DNA from: Pedobacter glucosidilyticus
Lineage (GTDB): Bacteria; Bacteroidota; Bacteroidia; Sphingobacteriales; Sphingobacteriaceae
Assembly: GCF_002483235.1 (NCBI RefSeq)
Contig: NZ_DLHN01000021.1
Span: 1 to 64,000 of the forward strand
Direction of reading: 5' to 3'
Length of the DNA: 64,000 nt
Shown here piece after piece: positions 42,207 through 52,379 of the stretch (position 1 is the stretch's first letter; every line of letters starts with the position of its first letter). Both the position numbers and the translations under genes were made by a program. The notes under the pieces were generated by a model. The model was given only the letters and a program-made list of their open reading frames with translations. It was not told the DNA's origin and ran no database searches.

Positions 42207-43496
42207 TTACTTTCGCTCACTTAAATTCTCTAAATTAAGAACACCTCTTGGGCACACTGCCGAGCATACACCACAACCAACACAAGAAGCTCTGATGATA
42301 TTTTCGCCTTTTTGTGCGTAAGCTCTTACATCAATACCCATTTCGCAATAGGTAGAGCAATTGCCGCAAGAGATACACTGTCCGCCGTTGGTAGTTATCC
42401 TAAATTTAGATTTAAACCTTTGAAATAAACCCAAAATAGCAGCCATAGGGCATCCAAACCTACACCAAACACGATTTCCAAAAATAGGATAGAAGCCTGT
42501 ACCAATAACTCCAGAGAAAATTGAGCCTATAAAAAAGCCATACCATTGAGAAAAATTACCAGACCATGTGCCTAACAAGCCACCTTCCCAAGCAGAATTA
42601 AGCCATAACATGATGGTGGTAATGATGATGAAAACCAAAACGCCATGTACGGTATAGCGTTCTATTTTCCAAGCTTTTAAAGATTTATCAGAAAGTTGCC
42701 TGTAGGGGTCGCCCATGGTTTCTGCCAAACCGCCACAGCCACAAACCCAAGAGCAATACCATCTTTTACCATATTTATAGGTAAGTAAAGGCGTGGCAAT
42801 AAAAGTCATGATAGCTCCCCAAAAAATCATGAAATAACCTAGTCCTCCGGATGAAATCACATAATTAATATCATTTGGCCATAAATAGCCATATTTTAAA
42901 GGCCAGAAATAAGAGAAATAGAATTCGGGCTCATTAAACATCAATAGCAATCCGGGCAAAACAAAGGCAAAACCCAACTGAAAAAACATCACCGAAAGGG
43001 TACGGATAATTTGATAGCGATTATGTCTGTATTTTCCAATAAACCTAAATCCCATAACTAAAACGGCTAGGGTATATAAAGTCCCGTAAAGAAACCATTG
43101 GTCGGCAGCTTTATTTCTAAGCAACCAACTCAAAGGGTCGCACATCCTGATTAAGCCTTCTAAATACTGCGGAAACCAATATAAAATGATATAAAAACCA
43201 GTAAGAACTAGCCCTGTAAACCAGGCTATAGCACCTCTGTTGGTCATCCCGTTTTTAAAGATGTTATTGTTTTTTATACCCGCTTCATGCTGAAAATATG
43301 GGTAGGCATAAACCAAAGTTCCGGCACTTATGAAACCTACAGATAGCCAAAAAAATAATACAGGTTGCGTAGCACCAGCACCAAAAGCAGCTATAATAGT
43401 AGCTAATACGCCAAATGCCAAAAGAGCAATGCCTGTTTTTTGAAGTTTATTAGCTCCCGAACCATCGGTTACAGCCAAGGAAATATCTTTACTCAT
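42207..43496 (-). CDS. Membrane 4Fe-4S binding protein (NapH/CcoG-like electron carrier)
   Basis: 429 residues, about eight hydrophobic segments. Two membrane-associated Cys motifs precede the soluble tail: RWYCSWVCGCGG and RVWCRFGCPMAA, which resemble the CxxxCP pairs of NapH and CcoG proteins. The C-terminal 65 residues carry two ferredoxin-type clusters, CISCGNCSTYCEMGI and CVGCGVCSAVCPRGV. It probably relays electrons between quinol and a soluble or periplasmic acceptor. It lies 10 bases after the FAD oxidoreductase gene on the same strand, which suggests one electron-transfer unit; substrate unknown. Confidence 0.85.
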   Translation of the reverse strand: MSKDISLAVTDGSGANKLQKTGIALLAFGVLATIIAAFGAGATQPVLFFWLSVGFISAGTLVYAYPYFQHEAGIKNNNIFKNGMTNRGAIAWFTGLVLTGFYIILYWFPQYLEGLIRMCDPLSWLLRNKAADQWFLYGTLYTLAVLVMGFRFIGKYRHNRYQIIRTLSVMFFQLGFAFVLPGLLLMFNEPEFYFSYFWPLKYGYLWPNDINYVISSGGLGYFMIFWGAIMTFIATPLLTYKYGKRWYCSWVCGCGGLAETMGDPYRQLSDKSLKAWKIERYTVHGVLVFIIITTIMLWLNSAWEGGLLGTWSGNFSQWYGFFIGSIFSGVIGTGFYPIFGNRVWCRFGCPMAAILGLFQRFKSKFRITTNGGQCISCGNCSTYCEMGIDVRAYAQKGENIIRASCVGCGVCSAVCPRGVLNLENLSERK

Positions 43497-43506
43497 CTTT
43501 CTATCT

Positions 43507-44829
43507 TTACCAGATTAAAAACTTCTTTTTCTTTTTCACCGAGATTGCCATTTCAGGATAATCGGTATTAAATTTCTCTACAATTGCCGGGTAATGATTT
43601 TCAAAAAACTCGGGGTCGAAAAAACCTTTTTCTAATTCTTGCATGACATTTTGTAAAGGCATTTCATTTTTTATCCAGTCGTTTGCTGTTTGTTGTCTAA
43701 AGCGCATCCCTAAAAAATTAAATCCGGTAACAGCTTTACTAATTGCTTTAAAATTTATTCTACACGCTATTTTTCCTTTCGGATGCTCCCAGTAAAAGCT
43801 TTGTTCACCTTCCAAAGGTTTGTTAAACATAAAGCCATAAGTTTGATACTCAATATCCAGAAACTTGGCCGAATTAAACCAAATACCTCTTTCGTAAGCT
43901 CTTTTATCACCACAAATATTTTGGGCTAAAGTTTCGGCTTGCATTTTACCGGTATACCAAAGTTGTTCTACCGCAGGGTGTAAGTTTTTAGGATGTCTAA
44001 ATTGGGCGCAATCTCCAACGGCATAAATATCAGGATGGTTAGTTTCCAGATATTCATTGATCAGAACACCTCTATCGGTTTCAATTTCGCTATTTTGAAG
44101 GAAATTTATATTGGGGTTTACCCCGATGGTTAAGCCTACAAACTGACAAGCTATTTTTTTACCATCATGAGTTATTACGGCTTTCACTTTGCCATTTTCA
44201 TCGCCAATAATTTCTTTTAATTGTGTGTTTGTATATAAATGGATATGATGAGCAGCTATATGATTATTGATTAAACTGGCTTCTTCTTTGGGTAATACGC
44301 TATTCCAGTAATATTGTTCTCTTATTAAAAGATGTACATTGATGTTTCTAGAACGCAGCATTTCTGCCATTTCTATCCCAATTAAACCACCACCTATAAT
44401 AACAGCATCAGTAATGCCTCTTGTATTTTCTTCCATCAGGTCTACATCTTGTTTGCTGTATAAACCTTGCACACCTTTTAAATTTAAACCAGGCCATGCT
44501 AGCGTTTTAGGAGTAGAGCCTGTTGCAATAACCAGCTTATCAAAAGTTATCATCCTACCATCCTCAAGCTGTAACTGTTTTTGTTTTGCCTGTACTTGTG
44601 CAACTTTGGCAAATAGTAAATCAATACGGTTTTTCTCCCAAAACCAATCTTCGTATGGCTTGGTATGCTCGTATTTCATGTGTCCCATGTAAATATACAT
44701 TAGGGCTGTACGAGAGAAAAAATGTTCTGTTTCTGAGGAAATAACCAATATTTCGTGGTTACTAAGCTTACGGATATGCCTAGCTGTAGTAATTCCACTG
44801 ATACCATTACCAATGATAACAACTTTCAT
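43507..44829 (-). CDS. FAD/NAD(P)-dependent oxidoreductase, pyridine nucleotide-disulfide class
   Basis: 440 residues. FAD-binding Rossmann motif VVIIGNGISGITTARHIRKL at the start, NAD-binding VIIGGGLIGIEMAEML near residue 145, and the second FAD motif TNHPDIYAVGDCAQF near residue 265. The domain order resembles the FAD subunit of NirB and rubredoxin/ferredoxin reductases. The C-terminal 150 residues are an extra domain ending in a Lys-rich tail (VKKKKKFLIW). It precedes the membrane 4Fe-4S gene by 10 bases and follows DUF547 by 30; it is plausibly the soluble reductase passing electrons to the membrane protein. Confidence 0.85.
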   Translation of the reverse strand: MKVVIIGNGISGITTARHIRKLSNHEILVISSETEHFFSRTALMYIYMGHMKYEHTKPYEDWFWEKNRIDLLFAKVAQVQAKQKQLQLEDGRMITFDKLVIATGSTPKTLAWPGLNLKGVQGLYSKQDVDLMEENTRGITDAVIIGGGLIGIEMAEMLRSRNINVHLLIREQYYWNSVLPKEEASLINNHIAAHHIHLYTNTQLKEIIGDENGKVKAVITHDGKKIACQFVGLTIGVNPNINFLQNSEIETDRGVLINEYLETNHPDIYAVGDCAQFRHPKNLHPAVEQLWYTGKMQAETLAQNICGDKRAYERGIWFNSAKFLDIEYQTYGFMFNKPLEGEQSFYWEHPKGKIACRINFKAISKAVTGFNFLGMRFRQQTANDWIKNEMPLQNVMQELEKGFFDPEFFENHYPAIVEKFNTDYPEMAISVKKKKKFLIW

Positions 44830-44859
44830 GTTGAATGATTTATGGATACAAGCTACAAA

Positions 44860-45630
44860 TTATTTGTTATTCAAAGACCAATTGTAATTGATATAGCTTA
44901 GTGGGGTGTTTTCGTTGATTTTTACTTTCGCATATTTATTAATGAAAGCGGCAACACTTCCTTCTGCTTTAACAAAATCTGCCTTGTACCAATTAAAAAT
45001 ATTAGATAATTGAGCCTTAGCAGGAGATAGTTTATTAAACTCTGTATCATTTAAAAATGCTGAAGTATTTGCATTTAAAAGACTTTGTACGTTATCAGCT
45101 GTGTAAGCTTTGTTTAATAATTTAGGGCAAGATACCGCTGCACAGTTTACTGCAAAATGCACTCTGGCATCGTTTAATTCTTCAATCAGTTTTACCTTTT
45201 CTATTTCATTTAAAGTATAGCTTTTTCCGGCAAAAGTATAAGGTATTTTTTGATCCCAAACTTTACCTCCAGAAATATCCATGATAGATTTTACAGGATA
45301 ATTTCTTAGAATTTGATCTATGGTTGCTGCATTATAAATGTTTATCCAAAAAGCTAATTGTTCATCTTTAGACAAGGTACTTACCTTAACATTTACTAAA
45401 GATTTTAAATACTGTTGTAAGGTTAATTTATCTTTCAAAAAAGCTTTATAATTAACTATACCAGCACTGTTTACATAAGTATTTAACAGCTTATTTAAAA
45501 CAGCATGATTTGGTTTTGAATTTTGTAAGATTTCTAAACCTGAGCTAGAGACTATTTTCAACTTACTTTCTGCTGTAACCTGAGATACTACTAAAGAAGC
45601 TAGCATGAAAGCTATGATATACTTTTTCAT
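44860..45630 (-). CDS. DUF547 domain-containing exported protein
   Basis: 256 residues from the ATG at 45630, with AAGG about ten bases upstream; a start at 45639 is also possible. Signal peptide MKKYIIAFMLASLVVSQVTA. The DUF547 core is clear: FWINIYNAATIDQIL near residue 88, KVWDQKIPYTFAG, LNEIEKVKLIEEL, and the Cys motif FAVNCAAVSCPKLL. The family is thought to be a papain-like or transglutaminase-like fold of unknown function. It is upstream of the FAD and 4Fe-4S genes on the same strand; the association is unusual enough to merit a conservation check. Confidence 0.88.
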   Translation of the reverse strand: MKKYIIAFMLASLVVSQVTAESKLKIVSSSGLEILQNSKPNHAVLNKLLNTYVNSAGIVNYKAFLKDKLTLQQYLKSLVNVKVSTLSKDEQLAFWINIYNAATIDQILRNYPVKSIMDISGGKVWDQKIPYTFAGKSYTLNEIEKVKLIEELNDARVHFAVNCAAVSCPKLLNKAYTADNVQSLLNANTSAFLNDTEFNKLSPAKAQLSNIFNWYKADFVKAEGSVAAFINKYAKVKINENTPLSYINYNWSLNNK

Positions 45631-45729
45631 TTTATACATACCTTAAATACGGTTGAAGATGCGGATAAGTTTTTCACTATAATAGATTATAGCGTTAAAA
45701 TATGTTAAATGAAATGATGAGGTTGTTAA

Positions 45730-46239
45730 CTACTTAAAATCAGCTCTTTGGTAAGCGCCTGGGGATGCATGGTCTCCGGCTTCAAAATCAAAATAAACAA
45801 CCTTTATCCCGGGTATTTCTGTGATAGAAAAGGTACTTTCTGCTAAAAATATTCTTGCCCCTAAAGAGCCGCTTGATTGTGTTAAATAAAAAGCATCAGG
45901 GATGTTTACATAAGCAGTATCATTACTTTTTTTCTTCCAAACCAATTGGTTTTCAGGATACTTTTTATTGATAATCTGAATCACATTTTTGACGTCTAAA
46001 TTTTGGGTGGATACCTGATTATTTCTCTTTAACGAGATGTTTAAGCTCACAGTATCAACTTCTGCAAGCCAAGGCAATTCTTTAAGTTCTGCATGGGTAG
46101 TGGTAGTTTCTGTTGCTGTAGATGAAACATCAGAACTTACGCTATCTGCTACGTCTTGCGTTTCTTGTTTATTATCTCTTACACAAGATGCAAGCGTAAC
46201 AATAAATATTAATGTAGCATATAATTTAAAATTTTTCAT
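45730..46239 (-). CDS. Lipoprotein of unknown function
   Basis: 169 residues with lipobox LASC (Cys19). A Ser/Thr-rich linker (about 30-55) separates the anchor from a compact domain of about 110 residues whose strand pattern (VSLNISLKRNN, VIQIINKKYPENQLVWKK, DTAYVNIPDAFYLTQ) is weakly reminiscent of GerMN domains; this is a guess. It is separated from neighbours by 90 and 50 bases, so operon membership is unclear. Confidence 0.7.
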   Translation of the reverse strand: MKNFKLYATLIFIVTLASCVRDNKQETQDVADSVSSDVSSTATETTTTHAELKELPWLAEVDTVSLNISLKRNNQVSTQNLDVKNVIQIINKKYPENQLVWKKKSNDTAYVNIPDAFYLTQSSGSLGARIFLAESTFSITEIPGIKVVYFDFEAGDHASPGAYQRADFK

Positions 46240-46289
46240 GATGTTTTGTTTATTAAAATAGCTGCAATATTGCTGCCAATAAAACTTAT

Positions 46290-47024
46290 TTATGGCGTTG
46301 CCAAAGCAACTGGAAGCACTTTGCCATTAAAGAATTTATGCCCAGTTAAGGCAAAATCTGCTACATATTTACCCATTTCATAAGCTTGTACCGGAGATTG
46401 GTAACCCGGAAATGCTTTTTCTAGCATTTCTGTTTGTGCCGAGCCTAGTGCTAAACAATTTACACTTATTTTCTCTTCGCTCAATTCTTGCGCTAAACAT
46501 TCTGTTAAATTATGTAAAGCAGCTTTACTTGCCGAGTATGCCGCTAATCCTGGGAATTTAGAACTCCCTAAATAACCACCCATCGAGCCAATATTGAGGA
46601 TATGAGCATTTGGTAATAAAAAAGGTAAGCAAGCTTGTATCATTCTAAAATGCCCCATCACATTAGATTGAAACATTTCTGCCATATCTAATTCGCTAAG
46701 CTCTTTAAAAGGTTTATTAATTAAAGCGCCTGCATTGTTTATCAAAATATTGAAGCTTCCCCATTTTTGTTGTATAAATTGGGTTATACCCTGATAATCA
46801 TCATTAACAATATCAAAAACAATAGGATATAAAACAGCATCAGGATTTAAGCTGAGCGTAATTTTCTGCAAATTTTGCAACTTTTCTTTAGAGCGTGACA
46901 ATGCAATTACTTGATGACCTTTAATAGCCAATTCTATAACGGCTTCAAAACCAATACCACTACTTGCACCAGTAATGATGATTTTTTGAGGTAATTGCTC
47001 GTCTGTTAATGATGTAGATTGCAT
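46290..47024 (-). CDS. Short-chain dehydrogenase/reductase (SDR)
   Basis: 244 residues. Cofactor motif TGASSGIGFEAV at the N-terminus, NNAG near residue 95, the catalytic Ser in NIGSMGG and the YxxxK motif in YSASKAALHNL. These define a classical SDR; a substrate cannot be inferred. The gene is 15 bases downstream of the CPA2 antiporter gene on the same strand and is likely transcribed with it. Confidence 0.93.
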   Translation of the reverse strand: MQSTSLTDEQLPQKIIITGASSGIGFEAVIELAIKGHQVIALSRSKEKLQNLQKITLSLNPDAVLYPIVFDIVNDDYQGITQFIQQKWGSFNILINNAGALINKPFKELSELDMAEMFQSNVMGHFRMIQACLPFLLPNAHILNIGSMGGYLGSSKFPGLAAYSASKAALHNLTECLAQELSEEKISVNCLALGSAQTEMLEKAFPGYQSPVQAYEMGKYVADFALTGHKFFNGKVLPVALATP

Positions 47025-47039
47025 AAAAAATGTGATAGT

Positions 47040-49184
47040 CTATTTTTTAAATATGGTTTTGATACCTTTCTTAATCTTGTTAACTTTTTGTACGCCTTTG
47101 ATAAATAATTCTGCATTCATATCACTATACTCGGTGTACTTATTATCAGATGTTTTAACAGAAGGATAAATCAATAAAATATTATGGTCGTTAATATCTT
47201 TATTAAGTGTTGAGTTTAAGTTATCTAGCATAGAATGATAAGAGATAGAACCTTTACGGGCTGATACAAATATCATCAAATGATCAAAAGGCGCATTACT
47301 GAGCAGTTGTGGATATTCATCAAAATTTAATAGGCTTAAACTATAAGCGGTTTTGCTTTTTACTATTTTGGTATATTTAATAATGGCATTCTGGGTTTCT
47401 GCCGCAGCATGAAAATCAATCATTACACTTAACTCATTAGCTAGTTTCAAAATTTTATCCATCCAATAAGAAAAACCATCTTCCAGTTCGGTTAAAGGTG
47501 GGCAAACCAAAACTATTTTTTTACTTGTATTTAATGGTTTTACAAAATCACAAAAGAAAATTGTTTTGGTTGTAGCATTGATGATTGCTTCAGATTTTGG
47601 TCCAAAAATTTTATCCAGAAAAGTTTCTTTATGCGGCCAACCCAAAATTAGTGTGCTTGCTAAAATTTCTTTTGATATACGCGTAATGCCATCAGATATG
47701 TTAATATCTATAGTAGCAATTGGGTTTACCAATGTTTCTGTTGCGGATGCGTATTTTACAAAATCTTCTAATTTTCTTTTTACCTGTACAATATTGGTTT
47801 CTGCATCGCTATCATTACTTACAATAGACAAAATATTGAGGGGGTAAGGAGATTTTTTATCTTTGATAAGAATTGTAAAATCAACGATAGGTTCAAGCTT
47901 ATTAAAATTTGAAACTGGAATTAAGATGTTCTCATAATTAACAACTTCTTCGGGTTCTTCTTTAAAATCCGGATTATCTTGGTTTTGTACAATCTTTTTA
48001 ACTGCTGCCTCGGTAGCAAAAGAAGCAACAACACAAGTTACTAATATTAAGATAATAGTTCCATTTAGAATGTTTTCATCCAAAATATTAGCTTTATAAC
48101 CTACCAATATTACTGCTAATGTTGCGGCAGCATGGGCACTACTTAAGCCAAAAATAAGTTGCCTTTGTTCTGCTTTGTATTTAAACGTAATTTGAGTAAT
48201 AAATGCAGCTACCCATTTACCTGCTAAGGCTACAATAGAAAGTGTTGCGGCTACAAATATGGCAGTATAGCCACTTAAAATTACTCTTATATCTACCAAC
48301 ATCCCAACACTAATTAAGAAGAATGGGATAAATATGGCGTTACCTACAAATTCTAACCTATTCATGAGTGCTGATGAATGGGGGATAAGCCTGTTTAATG
48401 CTAAACCAGCCATAAAAGCTCCAATAATAGGTTCTACACCCGCAACTTCTGCTAAGAAAGCCGATAAGAAAACTAATGAAAGCACAAAGACATAATTTGA
48501 AGTTTTATCGCCATCCATACGGTTAAAAAACCATTTGGCAATACGCGGTAATATCAAAAATATGATGAGTAAAAATATAGTTAATGATATTCCTAGCTTC
48601 ATCCAAAATTGGGTGGTTAAACCTCCGTTTGCAGAGCCTACAATAATGGCTAGGATAATTAACACTGCAGTATCTGTTAAAATAGTTCCACCAACAGTTA
48701 TGGCTACTGCTGGGTTTTTAGTAACACCAAATTTGGTTACAATGGGGTAAGCCACTAAAGTATGCGTTGCAAACATACTAGCAATTAAGAAACTAGCATT
48801 TAAATCGTAACCTAAAATATAATAGCAGGCTGGTAAACCTAAAGCAATTGGGATGATAAAAGTGAAAAATCCGAAACCTAAACTTTTAAACTGATTTTTT
48901 TTAAACTCATTCATATCCAGCTCTATCCCTGCAATAAACATAATATACAGTAAACCAATGGTAGAAAATAAATCAACAGCTGAGTTTTTAGCCAAAAGGT
49001 TTACGCCATGTGGACCTATAACAACTCCAGATAGGATAAGTCCTATGGTGCCTGGTATTTTTAGCCTCCTAAGCAAAATAGGAGATAGTAAAATGATGAA
49101 TAATATGAGCGAAAATATTAATACAGGATTTTGTAATGGTAGCTCAAATTCATGGATTAAGTGCTCAAAAAAGTCGATATTCAT
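47040..49184 (-). CDS. CPA2-type cation/proton antiporter with C-terminal Usp-like domain
   Basis: 714 residues. Residues about 20-400 form a 12-helix Na+/H+ or K+/H+ antiporter domain: PGTIGLILSGVVIGPHGVN, ATHTLVAYPIVTKFGV, GGTILTDTAVLIIL, ISVGMLVDIRVILSG and GLSSAHAAATLAVILVG. The remaining 300 residues contain two stretches resembling universal stress domains (ENILIPVSNFNKLEPIVDFT), as in some KefB-like or YbaL relatives, where TrkA-N domains are replaced by Usp. The tail probably regulates transport. It lies 71 bases after the PorV/PorQ-type gene's stop, with the SDR gene downstream. Confidence 0.87.
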   Translation of the reverse strand: MNIDFFEHLIHEFELPLQNPVLIFSLILFIILLSPILLRRLKIPGTIGLILSGVVIGPHGVNLLAKNSAVDLFSTIGLLYIMFIAGIELDMNEFKKNQFKSLGFGFFTFIIPIALGLPACYYILGYDLNASFLIASMFATHTLVAYPIVTKFGVTKNPAVAITVGGTILTDTAVLIILAIIVGSANGGLTTQFWMKLGISLTIFLLIIFLILPRIAKWFFNRMDGDKTSNYVFVLSLVFLSAFLAEVAGVEPIIGAFMAGLALNRLIPHSSALMNRLEFVGNAIFIPFFLISVGMLVDIRVILSGYTAIFVAATLSIVALAGKWVAAFITQITFKYKAEQRQLIFGLSSAHAAATLAVILVGYKANILDENILNGTIILILVTCVVASFATEAAVKKIVQNQDNPDFKEEPEEVVNYENILIPVSNFNKLEPIVDFTILIKDKKSPYPLNILSIVSNDSDAETNIVQVKRKLEDFVKYASATETLVNPIATIDINISDGITRISKEILASTLILGWPHKETFLDKIFGPKSEAIINATTKTIFFCDFVKPLNTSKKIVLVCPPLTELEDGFSYWMDKILKLANELSVMIDFHAAAETQNAIIKYTKIVKSKTAYSLSLLNFDEYPQLLSNAPFDHLMIFVSARKGSISYHSMLDNLNSTLNKDINDHNILLIYPSVKTSDNKYTEYSDMNAELFIKGVQKVNKIKKGIKTIFKK

Positions 49185-49255
49185 AGCCTCTAAGATAACA
49201 ATAATAATAAAAGAGACTTATTTATTTCTTTATAAATGGGTAGTTTAGAAAGATT

Positions 49256-50332
49256 TTATCGTTCAAAATCTAAACGTAAAGAAAATACATTGCTATAAAG
49301 AGCGTCGCTTTGGTTGCCCACATTGGTTAGCGCATAATCTATAGAAAAGTTCTTAATTCTAATACCTAAACCTATATTTGGTTGTATGCTATAAGTTTGT
49401 TTTCCTTCAAAATCACTTATTTTTTGGATGTTCCCAATACCGCTTCTTAAGTAAACGGTTTTTTTGAAATCGGCTTCTAGACCAATGGTTGGGTCTATAC
49501 TTACAGGGTCGGCAGAGAGTAATACATTTCTTTGCCCATCTGTGGTTAAGTTAAGATTGGTTTCTGTAGTGAGTCCAAATTTATCACCAAAAGCTTTATA
49601 ATAAGCTGCCCCTAAAATAATTCTTGGTAAGGTAGTTTCGGTTGAGTTTTGAGGAATATCGTTCCCGGTTGTAGTATATACACTTCCAAATTTGTCAGGA
49701 TTATAACTCCAAGCATTAAAAGTGGTGGTAATATCTCTTCCAACAGCAGAAAAAATAAAGTTTTTTAATTTGTACTGGGCACCAACATCAAAACCAAATC
49801 CCCAAGATTTTCCATATTCTCCAACTTTTCTATGGATAACTTTTACATTGGCTCCATAACTTAAGCCATCCTCATCTTTTTGTCTTCCTTTGTGGTTGCG
49901 GGCATAACTAAACATAAATGCATAGTCTGCTGCCGAGAAAGAACGTACTCTATCGTAATTAATGCTACCATCGGCACTAATCAATTCTGAAGTATCAGGG
50001 ATATCATCTACACCAAACCTTATAACAGATACACCTACAACAGCAGTATTATCGGCAACAAAAGTGGCAAATCCTGCATAATCATATTTCGCAATTCCGG
50101 CAAAGTAAGAGGAGTGCATTAAGCTAGCTTGTGCATTTGTTCTCATTCTGGTTAGGCCAGCTGGGTTCCAATAGCCCGAAGTTACGTCATTGGTTGATGA
50201 GGCTACTGAGCCTGACATACCAAACGCTCTAGAGCCAATACCAATCTGTAAAAATTCATTTGAATATTTTCTAGTTTGGGCTTGCGCAAGAAAAGGTATC
50301 GTTAAAAGTAATAGTAAGAAGCGTTTAGTCAT
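49256..50332 (-). CDS. PorV/PorQ family outer-membrane protein
   Basis: 358 residues, signal MTKRFLLLLLTIPFLAQAQ. The N-terminal motif IGIGSRAFGMSGSVASSTND, followed by GYWNPAGLTRM, is the FadL-like signature of PorV/PorQ proteins, which act as shuttles or anchors in type IX secretion. The rest is an outer-membrane beta-barrel with aromatic strand ends (VFSLRLDFER at the terminus). Assignment between PorV, PorQ and other paralogues needs comparison. Its start overlaps the end of the ACP-phosphodiesterase-like gene by eight bases, so they are translationally coupled. Confidence 0.88.
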   Translation of the reverse strand: MTKRFLLLLLTIPFLAQAQTRKYSNEFLQIGIGSRAFGMSGSVASSTNDVTSGYWNPAGLTRMRTNAQASLMHSSYFAGIAKYDYAGFATFVADNTAVVGVSVIRFGVDDIPDTSELISADGSINYDRVRSFSAADYAFMFSYARNHKGRQKDEDGLSYGANVKVIHRKVGEYGKSWGFGFDVGAQYKLKNFIFSAVGRDITTTFNAWSYNPDKFGSVYTTTGNDIPQNSTETTLPRIILGAAYYKAFGDKFGLTTETNLNLTTDGQRNVLLSADPVSIDPTIGLEADFKKTVYLRSGIGNIQKISDFEGKQTYSIQPNIGLGIRIKNFSIDYALTNVGNQSDALYSNVFSLRLDFER

Positions 50333-51002
50333 TCAATAATTGCCGTTCTATCTGCTCAAATATAATTATAAATTTTTCTTCGATATCAAAAATATAATCA
50401 ATTAGTATTTGAGTAAGTGTATCTTCTTGTTTTGTGGTAAGTGGATTGGGCCAGATACGCATAAAAATTCTTTTTAAAGCATAGCTAATGTTAGCCACAT
50501 CCTCATAACTTTTAAGGTATTGTTCTTTTTTAAACATCTCAAAAAAAATAAAGAATTTTTCTTGCTCTTTTACGTTATTAAGGTTTAAAAAAGCAGTTAA
50601 ATGATGCTTTGATACATTATCTAAATGCTTATATAATTTTGTTGCATCTATTTTCTGATGTTTTAAAAGTAAATGGTCTAGTATTAATTCTATTGCAATA
50701 TGGCCAGCAAAAAAAGGCTTTATAGGAGTATTTTCTAATAAGTCTTTTATTCTTAATTTTAATTGATGCTGGTGTTCTAAGAAAAATGTAGCATTATGAA
50801 ACAGTTTATCTACTTTTAAGTGTTTCTTCCATCCTTTTAAAATAGCAATTTCATGAGGTTGTGTAAACTTATCTTCATTTTTCTCTGGAAATATATTACT
50901 GGTTTTATCCGCATTCTTTAACAAATCGGGCAAAATACTCCCTAAAACTTCATAAGAGTTGGGGTTGTAACGGTCAAAATAATAGTGCGAAAGGAAATTC
51001 AT
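50325..51002 (-). CDS. Acyl carrier protein phosphodiesterase-like protein (AcpH family)
   Basis: 225 residues. The N-terminus MNFLSHYYFDR and LGSILPDLLKN match the AcpH family start, in which His and Asp bind the catalytic metal. Other conserved features are RHIELD-like HIAIELILDHLLL near residue 105 and a helical body throughout. The family removes the 4'-phosphopantetheine group from ACP. The chain is highly helical and Lys-rich. First gene of the minus-strand unit, divergent from tyrS across 79 bases. Confidence 0.8.
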   Translation of the reverse strand: MNFLSHYYFDRYNPNSYEVLGSILPDLLKNADKTSNIFPEKNEDKFTQPHEIAILKGWKKHLKVDKLFHNATFFLEHQHQLKLRIKDLLENTPIKPFFAGHIAIELILDHLLLKHQKIDATKLYKHLDNVSKHHLTAFLNLNNVKEQEKFFIFFEMFKKEQYLKSYEDVANISYALKRIFMRIWPNPLTTKQEDTLTQILIDYIFDIEEKFIIIFEQIERQLLND

Positions 51003-51034
51003 TTTTAATAGTTAAACCAATTCTATCTAAATCT

Positions 51035-51042
51035 TATATTTG
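51035..51042 (+). promoter_or_regulatory. -7 element (TATATTTG) of tyrS
   Basis: Exact TAnnTTTG match in the divergent gap, 39 bases before the tyrS ATG; it gives a predicted leader of about 33 bases. Confidence 0.5.
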
Positions 51043-51081
51043 CCACCTTGTTAATATAGTAAAAATTTTAAATCTTATAAG

Positions 51082-52365
51082 ATGAATTTTGTTGAAGAAT
51101 TACGCTGGAGAGGTCTTTTGCATGATATTATGCCCGGTACAGAGGAAGAATTGGCTAAAGGTATGGTTACCGGTTATATTGGTTTTGACCCTACCGCAGA
51201 TTCTTTACATGTTGGTAGTTTATCTCAGATATTCACGCTGGTTCGTTTTCAGCAGGCTGGGCATAAGCCTTTGGCTTTGGTTGGTGGCGCAACCGGTATG
51301 ATTGGCGACCCTACAGGGAAATCTCAAGAACGTAACCTTTTATCTGAAGAAGATTTACAAAAAAATCTTCAAGGTATACAAAAGCAATTAGAGCAATTTT
51401 TAGATTTTGATTGCGGTGCTAATAGTGCAGAAATTGTAAATAATTACGATTGGTTTAAAAACTATTCTTTTCTAGATTTTATCAGAGATGCTGGTAAGCA
51501 CATTACTGTTAATTATATGATGGGAAAAGATTCTGTTAAAAAACGTCTAGAGAGTGAAGTGGGCATGTCTTTTACAGAGTTTACTTACCAATTGATACAA
51601 GGTTTTGATTTTTATCACCTTTGGAAAGAGCGAGGTTGTTTGTTGCAGATGGGAGGCTCAGACCAATGGGGAAATATTGTAACAGGAACAGAATTTATCA
51701 GAAGAAAAGCGGGCGGACAAGCTTTTGCTTTAACATCTCCTTTAATTAAAAAATCAGACGGAACAAAATTTGGAAAAACCGAAGGCGGTAACATTTGGCT
51801 TGATGCTAAAAAAACCAGTCCATATCAGTTCTACCAATTTTGGTTAAATTCTTCTGATGAGGACGCCGCTAATTTTATTAAAATTTTCACTTTCTTTTCT
51901 AAAGAAGAGGTTGATAATTTGATAGCTCAGCACCAGCCTGCTCCTCATTTTAGGTTATTACAAAAGGCTTTGGCAGAAGATATTACCAGAAGGGTACATG
52001 GCGAAGCAGCTTTACAAACAGCTATCAATACTACAGATTTTCTTTTTGGCAATGGTTCTTTAGATTTCTTAAAGGCTTTAAGCCACGAGGAAGTTTTAGG
52101 CGTTTTTGAAGGTATTCCACAATTTACAATAGCTAAAACTTCTTTAGACGCTGGAACTGATATTTTAACTTTATTGGCAGAGCAAACTCAAATTTTCCCT
52201 TCTAAAGGCGAGGCCAGAAAAATGATTCAAGGTGGTGGGGTTTCTTTAAATAGAGAGAAAATTGCTACCGCAGATATGGTTATAAATTCCTCATTCTTGA
52301 TAAATAATAGCTTTTTGATAGTACAAAGAGGTAAGAAAAATTATTTTTTGATTATAGCAGAATAA
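51082..52365 (+). CDS. tyrS: Tyrosyl-tRNA synthetase
   Basis: 427 residues, standard length. Class I synthetase attaching tyrosine to tRNA-Tyr. HIGH-type motif at His43 (DSLHVGSL), the tyrosine pocket motif [22 protein letters not shown], and the KMSKS-equivalent KFGKTEGG. The C-terminal S4-type RNA-binding domain ([20 protein letters not shown]) is intact. No T-box or other leader is expected in this lineage and none was seen. Confidence 0.97.
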   Translation: MNFVEELRWRGLLHDIMPGTEEELAKGMVTGYIGFDPTADSLHVGSLSQIFTLVRFQQAGHKPLALVGGATGMIGDPTGKSQERNLLSEEDLQKNLQGIQKQLEQFLDFDCGANSAEIVNNYDWFKNYSFLDFIRDAGKHITVNYMMGKDSVKKRLESEVGMSFTEFTYQLIQGFDFYHLWKERGCLLQMGGSDQWGNIVTGTEFIRRKAGGQAFALTSPLIKKSDGTKFGKTEGGNIWLDAKKTSPYQFYQFWLNSSDEDAANFIKIFTFFSKEEVDNLIAQHQPAPHFRLLQKALAEDITRRVHGEAALQTAINTTDFLFGNGSLDFLKALSHEEVLGVFEGIPQFTIAKTSLDAGTDILTLLAEQTQIFPSKGEARKMIQGGGVSLNREKIATADMVINSSFLINNSFLIVQRGKKNYFLIIAE

Positions 52366-52379
52366 ATTTGCAAAACAAG

